This document shows, one piece after another, positions 6,756 to 12,537 of a stretch of 12,571 bases of DNA. How positions within the stretch are numbered: position 1 is the stretch's first letter; each line of letters starts with the position of its first letter. The DNA is from a bacterium (lineage in GTDB: Bacteria > Oederibacteriota > CAKKQC01). The notes under the pieces are model-generated. The model was not told the origin of the DNA and made no database searches. It worked only from the letters and a program-made list of their open reading frames with translations. A program made the position numbers and the translations under genes. The stretch lies in assembly GCA_919901855.1 (NCBI GenBank), contig CAKKQC010000029.1:1-12571 (forward strand), written 5' to 3'.

Positions 6756-7415
6756 CTAGCGGAGGATTTCGACGGCGCCGGATTCGAGGTGGTACAGGGC
6801 CTTCACGATCCGGACCTTGCGGGCCCCGACGAGATGGCTGAGCGGTGCGCTGTCGCGCAGGAGGTCGGCCACCGCCTGCTGGACGTTCGCCCGCACCGCG
6901 AGGTCCAGGAGGTTCGCCTTGGCGTCGAGGGCCGCCTGCGCCTTCGCCTTGCGGACCGCGGGGGCGATCCGGCCCAGGATGACCCCGATATTGCCCTCGG
7001 CCTCGCCCTTCGCCTCGAGCGCGGACTGCACGGCTCCGCACCCCGAGTGCCCCATGACGACGACGAGCGTGACGCCCAAGTGCTCGGCCGCGTACTCGAG
7101 GGAGCCGAGCACGGCGGCGTCCGCGATGTTGCCCGCGACGCGGACGACAAAGAGGTCGCCGAGGCCCTGGTTGAAGATCAGCTCGGGCGGGACGCGGGAA
7201 TCCGAGCAGGTGAGGATGGCGGCGAACGGGTGCTGGCCCTTGGCGAGCTCCGCGCGGCGGTACCGGTCCATGGGTCGCGGCTCCGGGTCGCCCTTGATGA
7301 ACCGCGTGTTCCCCTCGGTCAGGGGGATGAACGGGTCCGTCCGCGGCCCCTCGGTCGCGGTAAAGGACGTCGCCACGAAGACGATTGCGAGGAGCCATCC
7401 CAGCCGCTTGATCAT
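6756..7415 (-). CDS. Exported beta-class carbonic anhydrase
   Basis: This 219-residue zinc enzyme hydrates CO2 to bicarbonate. Beta-class signatures are complete: C70-S-D72-S-R74 and H123-S-G-C126 supply the zinc ligands (Cys, His, Cys) and the Asp-Arg dyad. A Sec-type signal peptide is visible (K3, R4, then a hydrophobic stretch to about residue 18 and a Thr/Ala-rich region before E22), with no lipobox cysteine. The mature enzyme should therefore be periplasmic or extracytoplasmic. The start at 7415 has AGGAGG at 7423-7428 with 7 nt spacing. It lies 41 nt upstream of the HAD gene on the same strand and is divergent from the aldolase operon across 148 bp. Its neighbours do not suggest a pathway. 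Confidence 0.92.
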   Translation of the reverse strand: MIKRLGWLLAIVFVATSFTATEGPRTDPFIPLTEGNTRFIKGDPEPRPMDRYRRAELAKGQHPFAAILTCSDSRVPPELIFNQGLGDLFVVRVAGNIADAAVLGSLEYAAEHLGVTLVVVMGHSGCGAVQSALEAKGEAEGNIGVILGRIAPAVRKAKAQAALDAKANLLDLAVRANVQQAVADLLRDSAPLSHLVGARKVRIVKALYHLESGAVEILR

Positions 7416-7522
7416 GCCGTTGCCTCCTGTCGGGAAAAGATGAAGGCACGATCATGAGGCAAAACGCCCGCCATGTCCAGCCCCGGGAAGGCCAACCGGC
7501 CCCCGCCGGTCCGCGGCTGTCT

Positions 7523-7551
7523 TGAAGGGGTTTGGGCGCCGGTGCTAGGAT
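7523..7551 (+). promoter_or_regulatory. Promoter of the aldolase-GH5-rubrerythrin cluster
   Basis: TTGAAG (7523-7528), a 17-bp spacer and TAGGAT (7546-7551) preceded by TGc (extended -10) make a plausible sigma70-type promoter. The -10 ends 12 nt before the ATG at 7564, predicting a leader of about 5 nt. There is no Shine-Dalgarno sequence before this ATG. Confidence 0.55.
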
Positions 7552-7563
7552 CGAGATTCCCCA

Positions 7564-8571
7564 ATGAAACCCGAGAAGGCCGGCTCCCGCAAACCGAAAG
7601 CCCACGACTCCTGGATCACGTACCGCCCGGAGATCAAGGTGCTGGACGCCACGGTCCGCGACGGCGGCCTCATGAACAAGCACCGGTTCGACGACGTCTT
7701 CGTGAAGGCCGTCTACGACACCCTCGTGGCCGCCGGCGTGCACTACATGGAGATCGGGTACAAGGCCTCGAAGCGGATCGCCTCGCCGACCGAGTTCGGG
7801 GCGTGGAAGTTCTCGGACGAGGACGCGATCCGGCGGATCATCGGGGACAACCCGACCGATCTCAAGATCTCGGTCATGGCCGACGCGGACCGGACGGACT
7901 ATCACACCGACATCCTGCCCAAGAAGGACAGCGTGATCGACCTCATCCGGGTGGCGACGTACATCCACCAGCTCCCGGCCGCGCTCGACATGGTCAAGGA
8001 CGCGCACGACAAGGGCTACGAGACCAGCCTCAACCTCATGTCGGTGTCGGTAATCAAGGACAAGGATCTCGGCGAGGCGCTCGAGGTCTTCGCCAAGAGC
8101 CCCGTGGACGTCGTCGTGATCGTGGACAGCTTCGGGGCGCTTTACTCCGAGCAGGTCCGCGAGCTGACGCAGAAGTACCTCAAGGCCGTGAAGGGCACGG
8201 GCAAGCAGGTCGGGATCCACATGCACAACAACCAGCAGTTGGCCTACGCGAACACGATCGAGGGCCTGATCCTCGGCGCCAACCGCGTGGACGCCACGAT
8301 CTACGGGCTCGGCCGGGGCGCCGGGAACTGCCCGCTCGAGCTCCTGCTCGGCTTCCTCCGGAACCCCCGGTTCAACCTCCGTCCGGTGCTCCAGTGCATC
8401 CAGGATGTCATGCTGCCGCTGCGCGCGAAGATGGAGTGGGGGTTCACGATTCCCTACATGATCACGGGCCAGCTCAACCTGCACCCGCGGGAGGCGATCA
8501 AGGTCCGCGAGAGCGACCAGCCCGACGAGTACGTCGAGTTCCTCAACAAGATGGAGGACGGGGCGACGTGA
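7564..8571 (+). CDS. DRE-TIM metallolyase / HMGL-like aldolase
   Basis: This 335-residue cytoplasmic protein has the TIM-barrel fold of the HMG-CoA lyase, isopropylmalate synthase and 4-hydroxy-2-oxovalerate aldolase superfamily. The first strand carries the signature VLDATVRDGG with R32-D33 (metal and substrate contact). Divalent metal ligands H219 and H221 lie in VGIHMHNNQQ. The DATIYGLGRGAGNCPLELLLG segment (around residues 242-262) matches the superfamily's conserved glycine-rich loop. It lacks the regulatory domain of leucine-biosynthesis enzymes and is closest in style to stand-alone aldolase-domain proteins of unassigned substrate. The frame is translated from the ATG at 7564 next to the predicted promoter, without a ribosome-binding site. 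Its stop overlaps the GTG start of the glycosidase (GTGA), an unexpected partner for an aldolase. Exact reaction unknown. Confidence 0.85.
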   Translation: MKPEKAGSRKPKAHDSWITYRPEIKVLDATVRDGGLMNKHRFDDVFVKAVYDTLVAAGVHYMEIGYKASKRIASPTEFGAWKFSDEDAIRRIIGDNPTDLKISVMADADRTDYHTDILPKKDSVIDLIRVATYIHQLPAALDMVKDAHDKGYETSLNLMSVSVIKDKDLGEALEVFAKSPVDVVVIVDSFGALYSEQVRELTQKYLKAVKGTGKQVGIHMHNNQQLAYANTIEGLILGANRVDATIYGLGRGAGNCPLELLLGFLRNPRFNLRPVLQCIQDVMLPLRAKMEWGFTIPYMITGQLNLHPREAIKVRESDQPDEYVEFLNKMEDGAT

Positions 8572-10091
8572 GCCGCGGCCGGATGTTCGCGCTCGCGGCG
8601 GCGTTCGGCCTGGTCTCCACGTGCCAGGCGATGGGCACCAAACCGCCGGATCCCTCCTGGTCGTCGCTTCCCAGATGGCGCGGGTTCAACCTGCTCGAGA
8701 AGTTCGGCAAGGAGTGGTCCAACGGCCCGTTCATCGAGGACGACTTCAAGCTCATCCACGAGTGGGGGTTCAACTTCGTCCGGCTCCCCATGGACTACCG
8801 CGTCTGGATCGTGAACGGCGACTGGCGGACCTTCGACGAGAAGGTCCTGCGCGAGATCGACCAGGCGGTGGCGTGGGGGAAGAAGTACTCGGTCCATGTC
8901 TGCATCAACTTCCACCGGGCGCCGGGGTACACGGTCGCCAAGCCGCCGGAGGCAAAATCGCTCTGGACCAATCCCGAGGCGGAAGAGGTCTGCGCCCTGC
9001 ACTGGGGAACCTTCGCCCGGCGGTACAAGGGGATTCCGAACCGCGAGCTTTCGTTCAACCTGTTCAACGAGCCAAGCGATATCGACGCCGCGACCTACGT
9101 CCGGATCGTGAAGCGGATGACGAAGGCTATCCGGGTCGAAGACCCGGATCGCCTGGTGATCTGCGACGGGCTCTTGTGGGGCGGCCGGCCGGTGCCCGAG
9201 CTCAAGGCGCTCAAGGTGGCGCAGGCCACGCGCGGCTACTCGCCGACCTGGCTCACGCACTACCAGGCCTCGTGGATGGGCGACAACGCGGGCTGGCCGC
9301 TCCCGACCTGGCCGGAGAAGGCGGGGCTGAACGGTTTCCTCTACGGGCCGGAGAAGCCGGAGCTCCGGGAGCCGCTCGTCCTCAGGTTCGAGGGCGGACT
9401 CGCGAAGTCGGCGACACTGAGCGTCCGCGTCCACACCGTCTCGGCCTCGTCCACGCTCGTGGTCGCGGCCGACGGCCTCGTGATCATGACCAGGCGCTTC
9501 GTCAATGGGCCGGGCCAGGGCGAGTGGACGAAGGCGGTCTGGCGCGAGGAATGGAAGGTCTGGCAGAACGTCTGGGACCGCGACTACACGGCTCCTCTTG
9601 CCGCAGGTACGCGCGAGGTCACGCTCGAGAATACCGGGGGCGACTGGCTCGAGATGACGGGGATCTCGGTCTCGCCGTTCGGCGAAGGGCTGGTGAAGTT
9701 GAGCGGCGGCCGGTTCGGCTGGGGTGACCGCCAGCCCGGGGCATACACGCTCAAGGCCGGCGGGATCGTCGAGGCCGAAAGGCCCGTTCCGGGGGCCAGC
9801 CGCGCGAGCTTGTGGCGCGAGAACGTGACGCCGTGGGTCGAACTCCGGAACTCCGGGGTCGGCGTCATCGTCGGCGAGTGGGGGTCGTACAACAAGACCC
9901 CGCACCCGGTCGTGATGGCGTGGATGCGGGACTGCCTCGAGAACTGGCAGCAGGCGGGACTGGGGTGGGCGCTCTGGAACTTCCGCGGCTCGTTCGGGGT
10001 TCTGGACTCCGACCGTTCCGACGTGGCCTACGAGGACTTTCGGGGCCACAAACTCGACCGCCGGATGCTGGATCTCTTGAGAGCGCACTGA
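8568..10091 (+). CDS. Secreted GH5-type glycoside hydrolase with an inserted beta-rich domain
   Basis: This 507-residue protein is a clan GH-A (family 5, cellulase-like) glycosidase expected to cleave beta-linked polysaccharides by the retaining mechanism. A signal peptide covers about residues 1-21, ending CQA. Conserved GH5 positions in order are Arg in FVRLP, H116 (INFHRAPG), N167 and acid/base E168 (FNLFNEP), H231-Y232 (LTHYQ), nucleophile E437 ([10 protein letters not shown]), and Trp 467/470 (WALWNF). Between barrel strands 6 and 7, residues about 245-420 form a strand-rich, Trp-rich insertion that resembles a carbohydrate-binding sandwich domain. The GTG start at 8568 overlaps the aldolase stop and has GGAGG at 8553-8557 (10 nt). 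An in-frame ATG at 8583 is the alternative and would shorten the signal peptide's basic end. Rubrerythrin 1 follows after 13 nt. Confidence 0.85.
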   Translation: MSRGRMFALAAAFGLVSTCQAMGTKPPDPSWSSLPRWRGFNLLEKFGKEWSNGPFIEDDFKLIHEWGFNFVRLPMDYRVWIVNGDWRTFDEKVLREIDQAVAWGKKYSVHVCINFHRAPGYTVAKPPEAKSLWTNPEAEEVCALHWGTFARRYKGIPNRELSFNLFNEPSDIDAATYVRIVKRMTKAIRVEDPDRLVICDGLLWGGRPVPELKALKVAQATRGYSPTWLTHYQASWMGDNAGWPLPTWPEKAGLNGFLYGPEKPELREPLVLRFEGGLAKSATLSVRVHTVSASSTLVVAADGLVIMTRRFVNGPGQGEWTKAVWREEWKVWQNVWDRDYTAPLAAGTREVTLENTGGDWLEMTGISVSPFGEGLVKLSGGRFGWGDRQPGAYTLKAGGIVEAERPVPGASRASLWRENVTPWVELRNSGVGVIVGEWGSYNKTPHPVVMAWMRDCLENWQQAGLGWALWNFRGSFGVLDSDRSDVAYEDFRGHKLDRRMLDLLRAH

Positions 10092-10104
10092 AGGAGGCAT
10101 CGCA

Positions 10105-10671
10105 ATGAAGAGCCTGAAGGGAACGAGGACCGAGACCAACCTGCTCAGGGCCTTCGCCGGGGAGTCGCAGGCGCGCAACCGGTACACGTACTTCGCCTCG
10201 GCGGCGAAGCACGACGGGCTGGAGGCCGTCGCCGCGAACTTCCTGGCGACCGCGGAGCAGGAGCGGGAGCACGCGAAGCGGCTGTTCAAGTTCCTCGAGG
10301 GCGGATCGGTCGAGATCACGGAGAGCTATCCGGCCGGGATCATCGGGACCGCCGCCGCGGATCTCAAGGCCGCCGCCGCCGGCGAGCACTACGAGCACAC
10401 GACCATGTACCCCGGGTTCGCCGCGATCGCGGACGAGGAGGGCTTCCCGGAGGTCGCGTCGGCCATGCGGGCCATCGCGGTCGCGGAGAAACTCCACGAG
10501 GAGCAGTTCCTGGCCCTCCTGAGGCTGATCGAGTGCGGGGAGATGTTCAAGCGCCCGGCGCCGGTCAAGTGGTACTGCATCAACTGCGGGTACGTGCACG
10601 AGGGGACAGAGCCGCCCAAGTGCTGCCCGGCCTGCGCGCACCCGAAGGCGTTCTTCAAGGCCTTGGGCTGA
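10105..10671 (+). CDS. Rubrerythrin (copy 1)
   Basis: This 188-residue non-haem iron protein reduces hydrogen peroxide in anaerobes and microaerophiles. An N-terminal ferritin-like four-helix domain carries the di-iron ligands E20, E53, H56, E94, E97, E128 and H131, matching classical rubrerythrin numbering almost exactly. The C-terminal rubredoxin-like domain has C158-x-x-C161 and C174-x-x-C177 for an Fe(SCys)4 centre that delivers electrons. The length is standard. AAGGAGG at 10091-10097 begins on the last base of the glycosidase stop, with 7 nt to the ATG, so it is probably on the aldolase-GH5 transcript. It is about 70 per cent identical to the following gene without gaps, indicating tandem duplication followed by divergence. 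Likely role: oxidative-stress defence in the cytoplasm. Confidence 0.95.
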   Translation: MKSLKGTRTETNLLRAFAGESQARNRYTYFASAAKHDGLEAVAANFLATAEQEREHAKRLFKFLEGGSVEITESYPAGIIGTAAADLKAAAAGEHYEHTTMYPGFAAIADEEGFPEVASAMRAIAVAEKLHEEQFLALLRLIECGEMFKRPAPVKWYCINCGYVHEGTEPPKCCPACAHPKAFFKALG

Positions 10672-10710
10672 GCCTGCGGCGTCCATGTTCCACATCGAGG
10701 AGGCATCGCG

Positions 10711-11277
10711 ATGAAGAGTCTGAAGGGGACGAGGACCGAAACCAACATCATGAAGGCGTTCGCCGGCGAATCGCAGGCGCGCAACCGGTACACGTTCTTC
10801 GCCTCGGCGGCGAAGAAGGAAGGCTACGAGACGGTCGCGGCGAACTTCCTGCTCACCGCGGACCAGGAGAAGGAGCACGCCAAGCGGCTGTTCCAGTTCC
10901 TCGAGGGCGGCGCGGTCGAGATCGCGGACTCGTTCCCCGCGGGGAAGATCGGCACCACGGTCGAGAACCTGAAGGCCTCCGCCGGAGGCGAGAACCACGA
11001 GTACACGTCCATGTACCCCGGGTTCGCCAGGATCGCGGAGGAGGAGGGCTTACCCGCGATCGCGTCGGTGATGCGGTTCCTCGCGGTCGCCGAGAAGCAC
11101 CACGAGGAGCGGTTCCTGAAGCTCCTCGCGGCTCTCGAGGGCGGGACGATGTTCAAGCGCCCCTCGCCGGTCCGGTGGACCTGCCGCAACTGCGGGTACG
11201 TGCACGAAGGGGCGGAGCCGCCCGCGGCCTGCCCGGCCTGCGCGCACCCCAAGGCGTTCTTCGAAGCCTTGGCCTGA
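10711..11277 (+). CDS. Rubrerythrin (copy 2)
   Basis: This is a second 188-residue rubrerythrin with the same architecture and all di-iron ligands (E20, E53, H56, E94, E97, E128, H131) and both CxxC pairs of the rubredoxin domain (158/161 and 174/177). It follows copy 1 by 39 nt with its own GAGGAGG (10697-10703, 7 nt spacing). The ribosome-binding region and the first codons are nearly identical to those of copy 1, so the duplication included the upstream signal. Differences concentrate on surface positions and near the iron-site loop (residues 83-100). Its last codons recur downstream at 11886-11907 as a fragment of a third copy. Function as for copy 1; both being intact suggests peroxide-handling dose or partner specialisation. 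Confidence 0.95.
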   Translation: MKSLKGTRTETNIMKAFAGESQARNRYTFFASAAKKEGYETVAANFLLTADQEKEHAKRLFQFLEGGAVEIADSFPAGKIGTTVENLKASAGGENHEYTSMYPGFARIAEEEGLPAIASVMRFLAVAEKHHEERFLKLLAALEGGTMFKRPSPVRWTCRNCGYVHEGAEPPAACPACAHPKAFFEALA

Positions 11278-11360
11278 CGAGGTTTCACTGGTAGCAGGCT
11301 CTTCCGGATCTTCTGTGGGGTGTGCCCTCGGCACGTGGCTCAGATGTCTCTTCAGTCCGT

Positions 11361-11491
11361 ACCCTCGCCCGTTTCGGGAGAGGGTAGGGTGAGGGGTCGG
11401 TTGACCTTCGTCGGCATCAAGCTGGTCGTGCGACCAGAACCCTCACTCTCTCCAGGTCATACTCCCTCTCCCGCTTTGCGGGAGAGGGAGT
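11361..11491. repeat. REP-like cluster of three hairpins
   Basis: Within the gene-free stretch 11278-11611 three inverted repeats are packed together. At 11361-11385 there is an 11-bp stem with one mismatch (arms ACCCTCgCCCG and CGGGAGAGGGT, loop TTT). At 11422-11437 there is CTGGTCG-TG-CGACCAG. At 11461-11491 there is a perfect 14-bp stem (left arm ACTCCCTCTCCCGC, loop TTT). The CCCTCTCCC...GGGAGAGGG plus GTGAGGG composition is that of repetitive extragenic palindromes widespread in high-GC genomes. The last hairpin forms the end of the frame of the broken toxin. It could also serve as the transcription end of the rubrerythrin cluster. The rest of 11278-11360 and 11492-11552 shows nothing recognisable. 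Confidence 0.65.
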
Positions 11492-11552
11492 CCAAAGGCC
11501 AACCGTACCCGCAGAGAATCCAGAAGCGCCCAATGGGCCACATACATCCCCC

Positions 11553-11615
11553 TCCTGCATCCCGGAGGAAGGTCAAGGTGAGAGGTGAGACGTTCTGGTC
11601 GGCGAGGAATCTTAA
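11553..11615 (-). pseudogene. Remnant of a DUF5615 PIN-like toxin gene
   Basis: Immediately after the DUF433 gene, and overlapping its stop, the minus strand encodes LRFLADQNVSPLTLTFLRDAG. This is the characteristic N-terminus of DUF5615 PIN-like toxins (usually MRFLADxNVS...FLR..GHDV) with the first acidic active-site residue (D of LADQN). The expected start codon is TTA (11615-11613) instead of ATG, GTG or TTG. After about 21 codons similarity stops and the frame runs through unrelated sequence into the REP-like hairpin. The toxin is therefore truncated and probably has no start. DUF433-DUF5615 is a known antitoxin-toxin gene order. Confidence 0.7.
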
Positions 11616-11833
11616 CCCAGGGCCAGGGTACGCTCGGTGGCGAGCCAAGCCGCGTATCGCGCGGCCTCACGCACGTCCTCGATGGTCAACTCCGGGTACT
11701 CCCTGACCACGTCGCCCGGGTCGCGCCCGTCCGCGATCAGCCGGAGGACGAAATCCACGGTGATACGAGTACCCTTGATCGTCGGCTTGCCCAGGCACAC
11801 GGCCGGGTCGACGGTGATCCGCTCGAAGTTCAT
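11612..11833 (-). CDS. DUF433 (VapB-like) antitoxin, orphaned
   Basis: This 73-residue protein is a DUF433 family member, a small winged-helix protein usually acting as antitoxin and autorepressor for a DUF5615 PIN-like RNase toxin. The signature is seen in VDPAVCLGKPTIKGTRITVDFVLRLIADG (residues 9-37) followed by the YPELTIEDVREAARYAAWL helix region. The frame continues upstream to ATGs at 11842 and 11881. The start at 11833 is preferred because family sequence begins at MNFERI and a TATCAT box lies 7 nt before it, making those upstream codons promoter DNA. It has no ribosome-binding site. The toxin gene downstream is reduced to a fragment, so the antitoxin is now solitary although its own frame is intact. 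Confidence 0.85.
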   Translation of the reverse strand: MNFERITVDPAVCLGKPTIKGTRITVDFVLRLIADGRDPGDVVREYPELTIEDVREAARYAAWLATERTLALG

Positions 11834-11840
11834 CAACCGC

Positions 11841-11849
11841 ATGATAGCA
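11841..11849 (-). promoter_or_regulatory. Extended -10 box before DUF433
   Basis: On the minus strand TGcTATCAT ends 7 nt before the ATG at 11833, so transcription should begin at or next to the start codon. No -35 match is found. It lies immediately beside the rubrerythrin fragment. Confidence 0.5.
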
Positions 11850-11861
11850 CTCCGGGGCGAA

Positions 11862-11911
11862 CCTGCAGTCCCTGTTCGCACACCGAGGCGTTCTTCGAAG
11901 CCTTGGCTGAC
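11862..11911 (+). pseudogene. 3'-terminal fragment of a third rubrerythrin gene
   Basis: The plus strand reads CSPCSHTEAFFEALA, matching the end of rubrerythrin 2 ([15 protein letters not shown]), including the last CxxC of the rubredoxin domain. At DNA level a 22-bp exact match (11886-11907) to 11252-11273 continues into the stop region, but one C is missing, so the TGA is out of frame. The fragment matches copy 2 better than copy 1. The other 170 or so codons are absent; DUF433 and its promoter lie directly on the 5' side. Confidence 0.75.
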
Positions 11912-11916
11912 CGCGC

Positions 11917-11949
11917 TTCTCTAAGGTCACAGTTTGTGACCTTAGAGAA
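11917..11949. repeat. Perfect palindromic element, intergenic copy
   Basis: The 15-bp arms TTCTCTAAGGTCACA and its exact reverse complement are separated by a 3-nt loop (GTT). The element is closely related to the palindrome at 12286-12316 inside the ORF6N gene; the two internal differences in each arm are mirrored in the other arm. Read on the plus strand it encodes [11 protein letters not shown], the same peptide motif as in ORF6N proteins, but flanking sequence shows no ORF6N similarity. Between it and the ORF6N gene (11950-12055) nothing else is recognised. Confidence 0.85.
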
Positions 11950-12055
11950 CCCCTTCCCGCCTCGTCCTCTTGCCCGTTGGGGGGGCGATTCCGGTTGCCC
12001 ACCGTGTGGCGAAACCGGGTTCCTCCCTCTTCCTTCGGCGTACGATCGTGCGACC

Positions 12056-12087
12056 ATGAGATCATGAGATCAGGAGATCAGGAGGGG
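12056..12087 (+). repeat. Octamer tandem repeat overlapping the ORF6N ribosome-binding site
   Basis: Four 8-bp units follow each other: ATGAGATC, ATGAGATC, AGGAGATC and AGGAGGGG. The last unit supplies the AGGAGG (12080-12085) that sits 5 nt before the ORF6N start. The first two units contain ATG codons, one of which (12064) is in frame with ORF6N. Confidence 0.75.
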
Positions 12088-12090
12088 CCC

Positions 12091-12537
12091 ATGGTCGATA
12101 CACGGGTGTCAGTCAGGCAGGTGGAACACACGATCCTCATGCTCCGCGGGCACCGGGTGATCCTCGACACGGATCTGGCGCTCCTTTACGGGGTGGAGGT
12201 CCGGGTCCTCAACCAGGCAGTCGCGAGGAACGCCGCTCGGTTCCCATCGGATTTCATGTTCCAGCTGACGGAGCAGGAGTACCGGTCTTTAAGATCACAA
12301 ACTGTGATCTTAAAGAAAGGCCGTGGATTCCATCGAAAATACCGTCCTTTGGCCTTCACGGAGCAGGGGGTGGCCATGCTGTCCTCGGTCCTGCGGTCCG
12401 ATCGGGCCGTCCTCGTTAACGTCGAGATCATGCGGGCGTTTGTACGGCTCCGGCAGATGCTGGCGTCACACGTCGATCTGGCGCGCAAAGTCGAGGCGCT
12501 CGAGAAACGGTATGACACAGTAGTGTCCCAACGTTAA
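12091..12537 (+). CDS. ORF6N-domain protein, C-terminally truncated by an element end
   Basis: This 148-residue protein has an ORF6N domain, a DNA-binding domain first noted in phage and bacterial KilA-N-type proteins. The family features run in order: [25 protein letters not shown] (about 11-35), [36 protein letters not shown] (66-76) and [38 protein letters not shown], then a short coiled-coil-like tail ending KRYD. Intact relatives continue about 20-40 residues after KxYD. Here the last six codons (TVVSQR) and stop come from the 18-bp edge repeat, so the native C-terminus is lost. The start at 12091 has AGGAGG at 5 nt; an in-frame ATG at 12064 lacks a ribosome-binding site. The SLRSQ motif is encoded by a perfect palindrome. 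The core domain is complete, so activity may survive. Role unknown; probably mobile-element or phage-derived. Confidence 0.85.
   Translation: MVDTRVSVRQVEHTILMLRGHRVILDTDLALLYGVEVRVLNQAVARNAARFPSDFMFQLTEQEYRSLRSQTVILKKGRGFHRKYRPLAFTEQGVAMLSSVLRSDRAVLVNVEIMRAFVRLRQMLASHVDLARKVEALEKRYDTVVSQR
12286..12316. repeat. Perfect palindromic element inside the ORF6N coding sequence
   Basis: The 14-bp arms TCTTTAAGATCACA and its reverse complement flank the loop AAC. The segment encodes [11 protein letters not shown] and uses TTA twice, AGA and AAA, codons unlike those of the surrounding GC-rich gene. It is the second copy of the intergenic palindrome at 11917-11949, in opposite loop orientation. Confidence 0.85.

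Noticed and set aside
6715-8484. Very long minus-strand open frame continuing upstream of the HAD gene
   Set aside because: It runs antisense across the aldolase and through the carbonic anhydrase in the wrong frame. High GC makes such frames common; only the last 255 codons match a family.
7473-8567. N-terminal extension of the GH5 protein through the aldolase region
   Set aside because: It is the out-of-frame shadow of the aldolase. The GTG at 8568 starts a proper signal peptide and has a ribosome-binding site.
8604-8633. Lipoprotein lipobox in the GH5 signal peptide (LVSTC)
   Set aside because: Thr at the -1 position is not accepted in the lipobox; ordinary signal-peptidase cleavage after CQA is more likely.
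8454-10319. Long minus-strand open frame opposite the GH5 gene
   Set aside because: The translation has shadow composition (Arg, Pro, Val, Asp rich) and no motifs, while the plus strand shows all GH5 catalytic residues.
11322-11334. GTGCC-CTC-GGCAC as terminator after rubrerythrin 2
   Set aside because: The 5-bp stem is weak, with no T-run, 44 nt after the stop; the REP-like hairpins just downstream are stronger candidates.
11917-11949. The palindrome as an intrinsic terminator
   Set aside because: The region 11950-11960 after it has no T-tract, the nearest plus-strand gene is a fragment, and the related copy lies inside a coding sequence.
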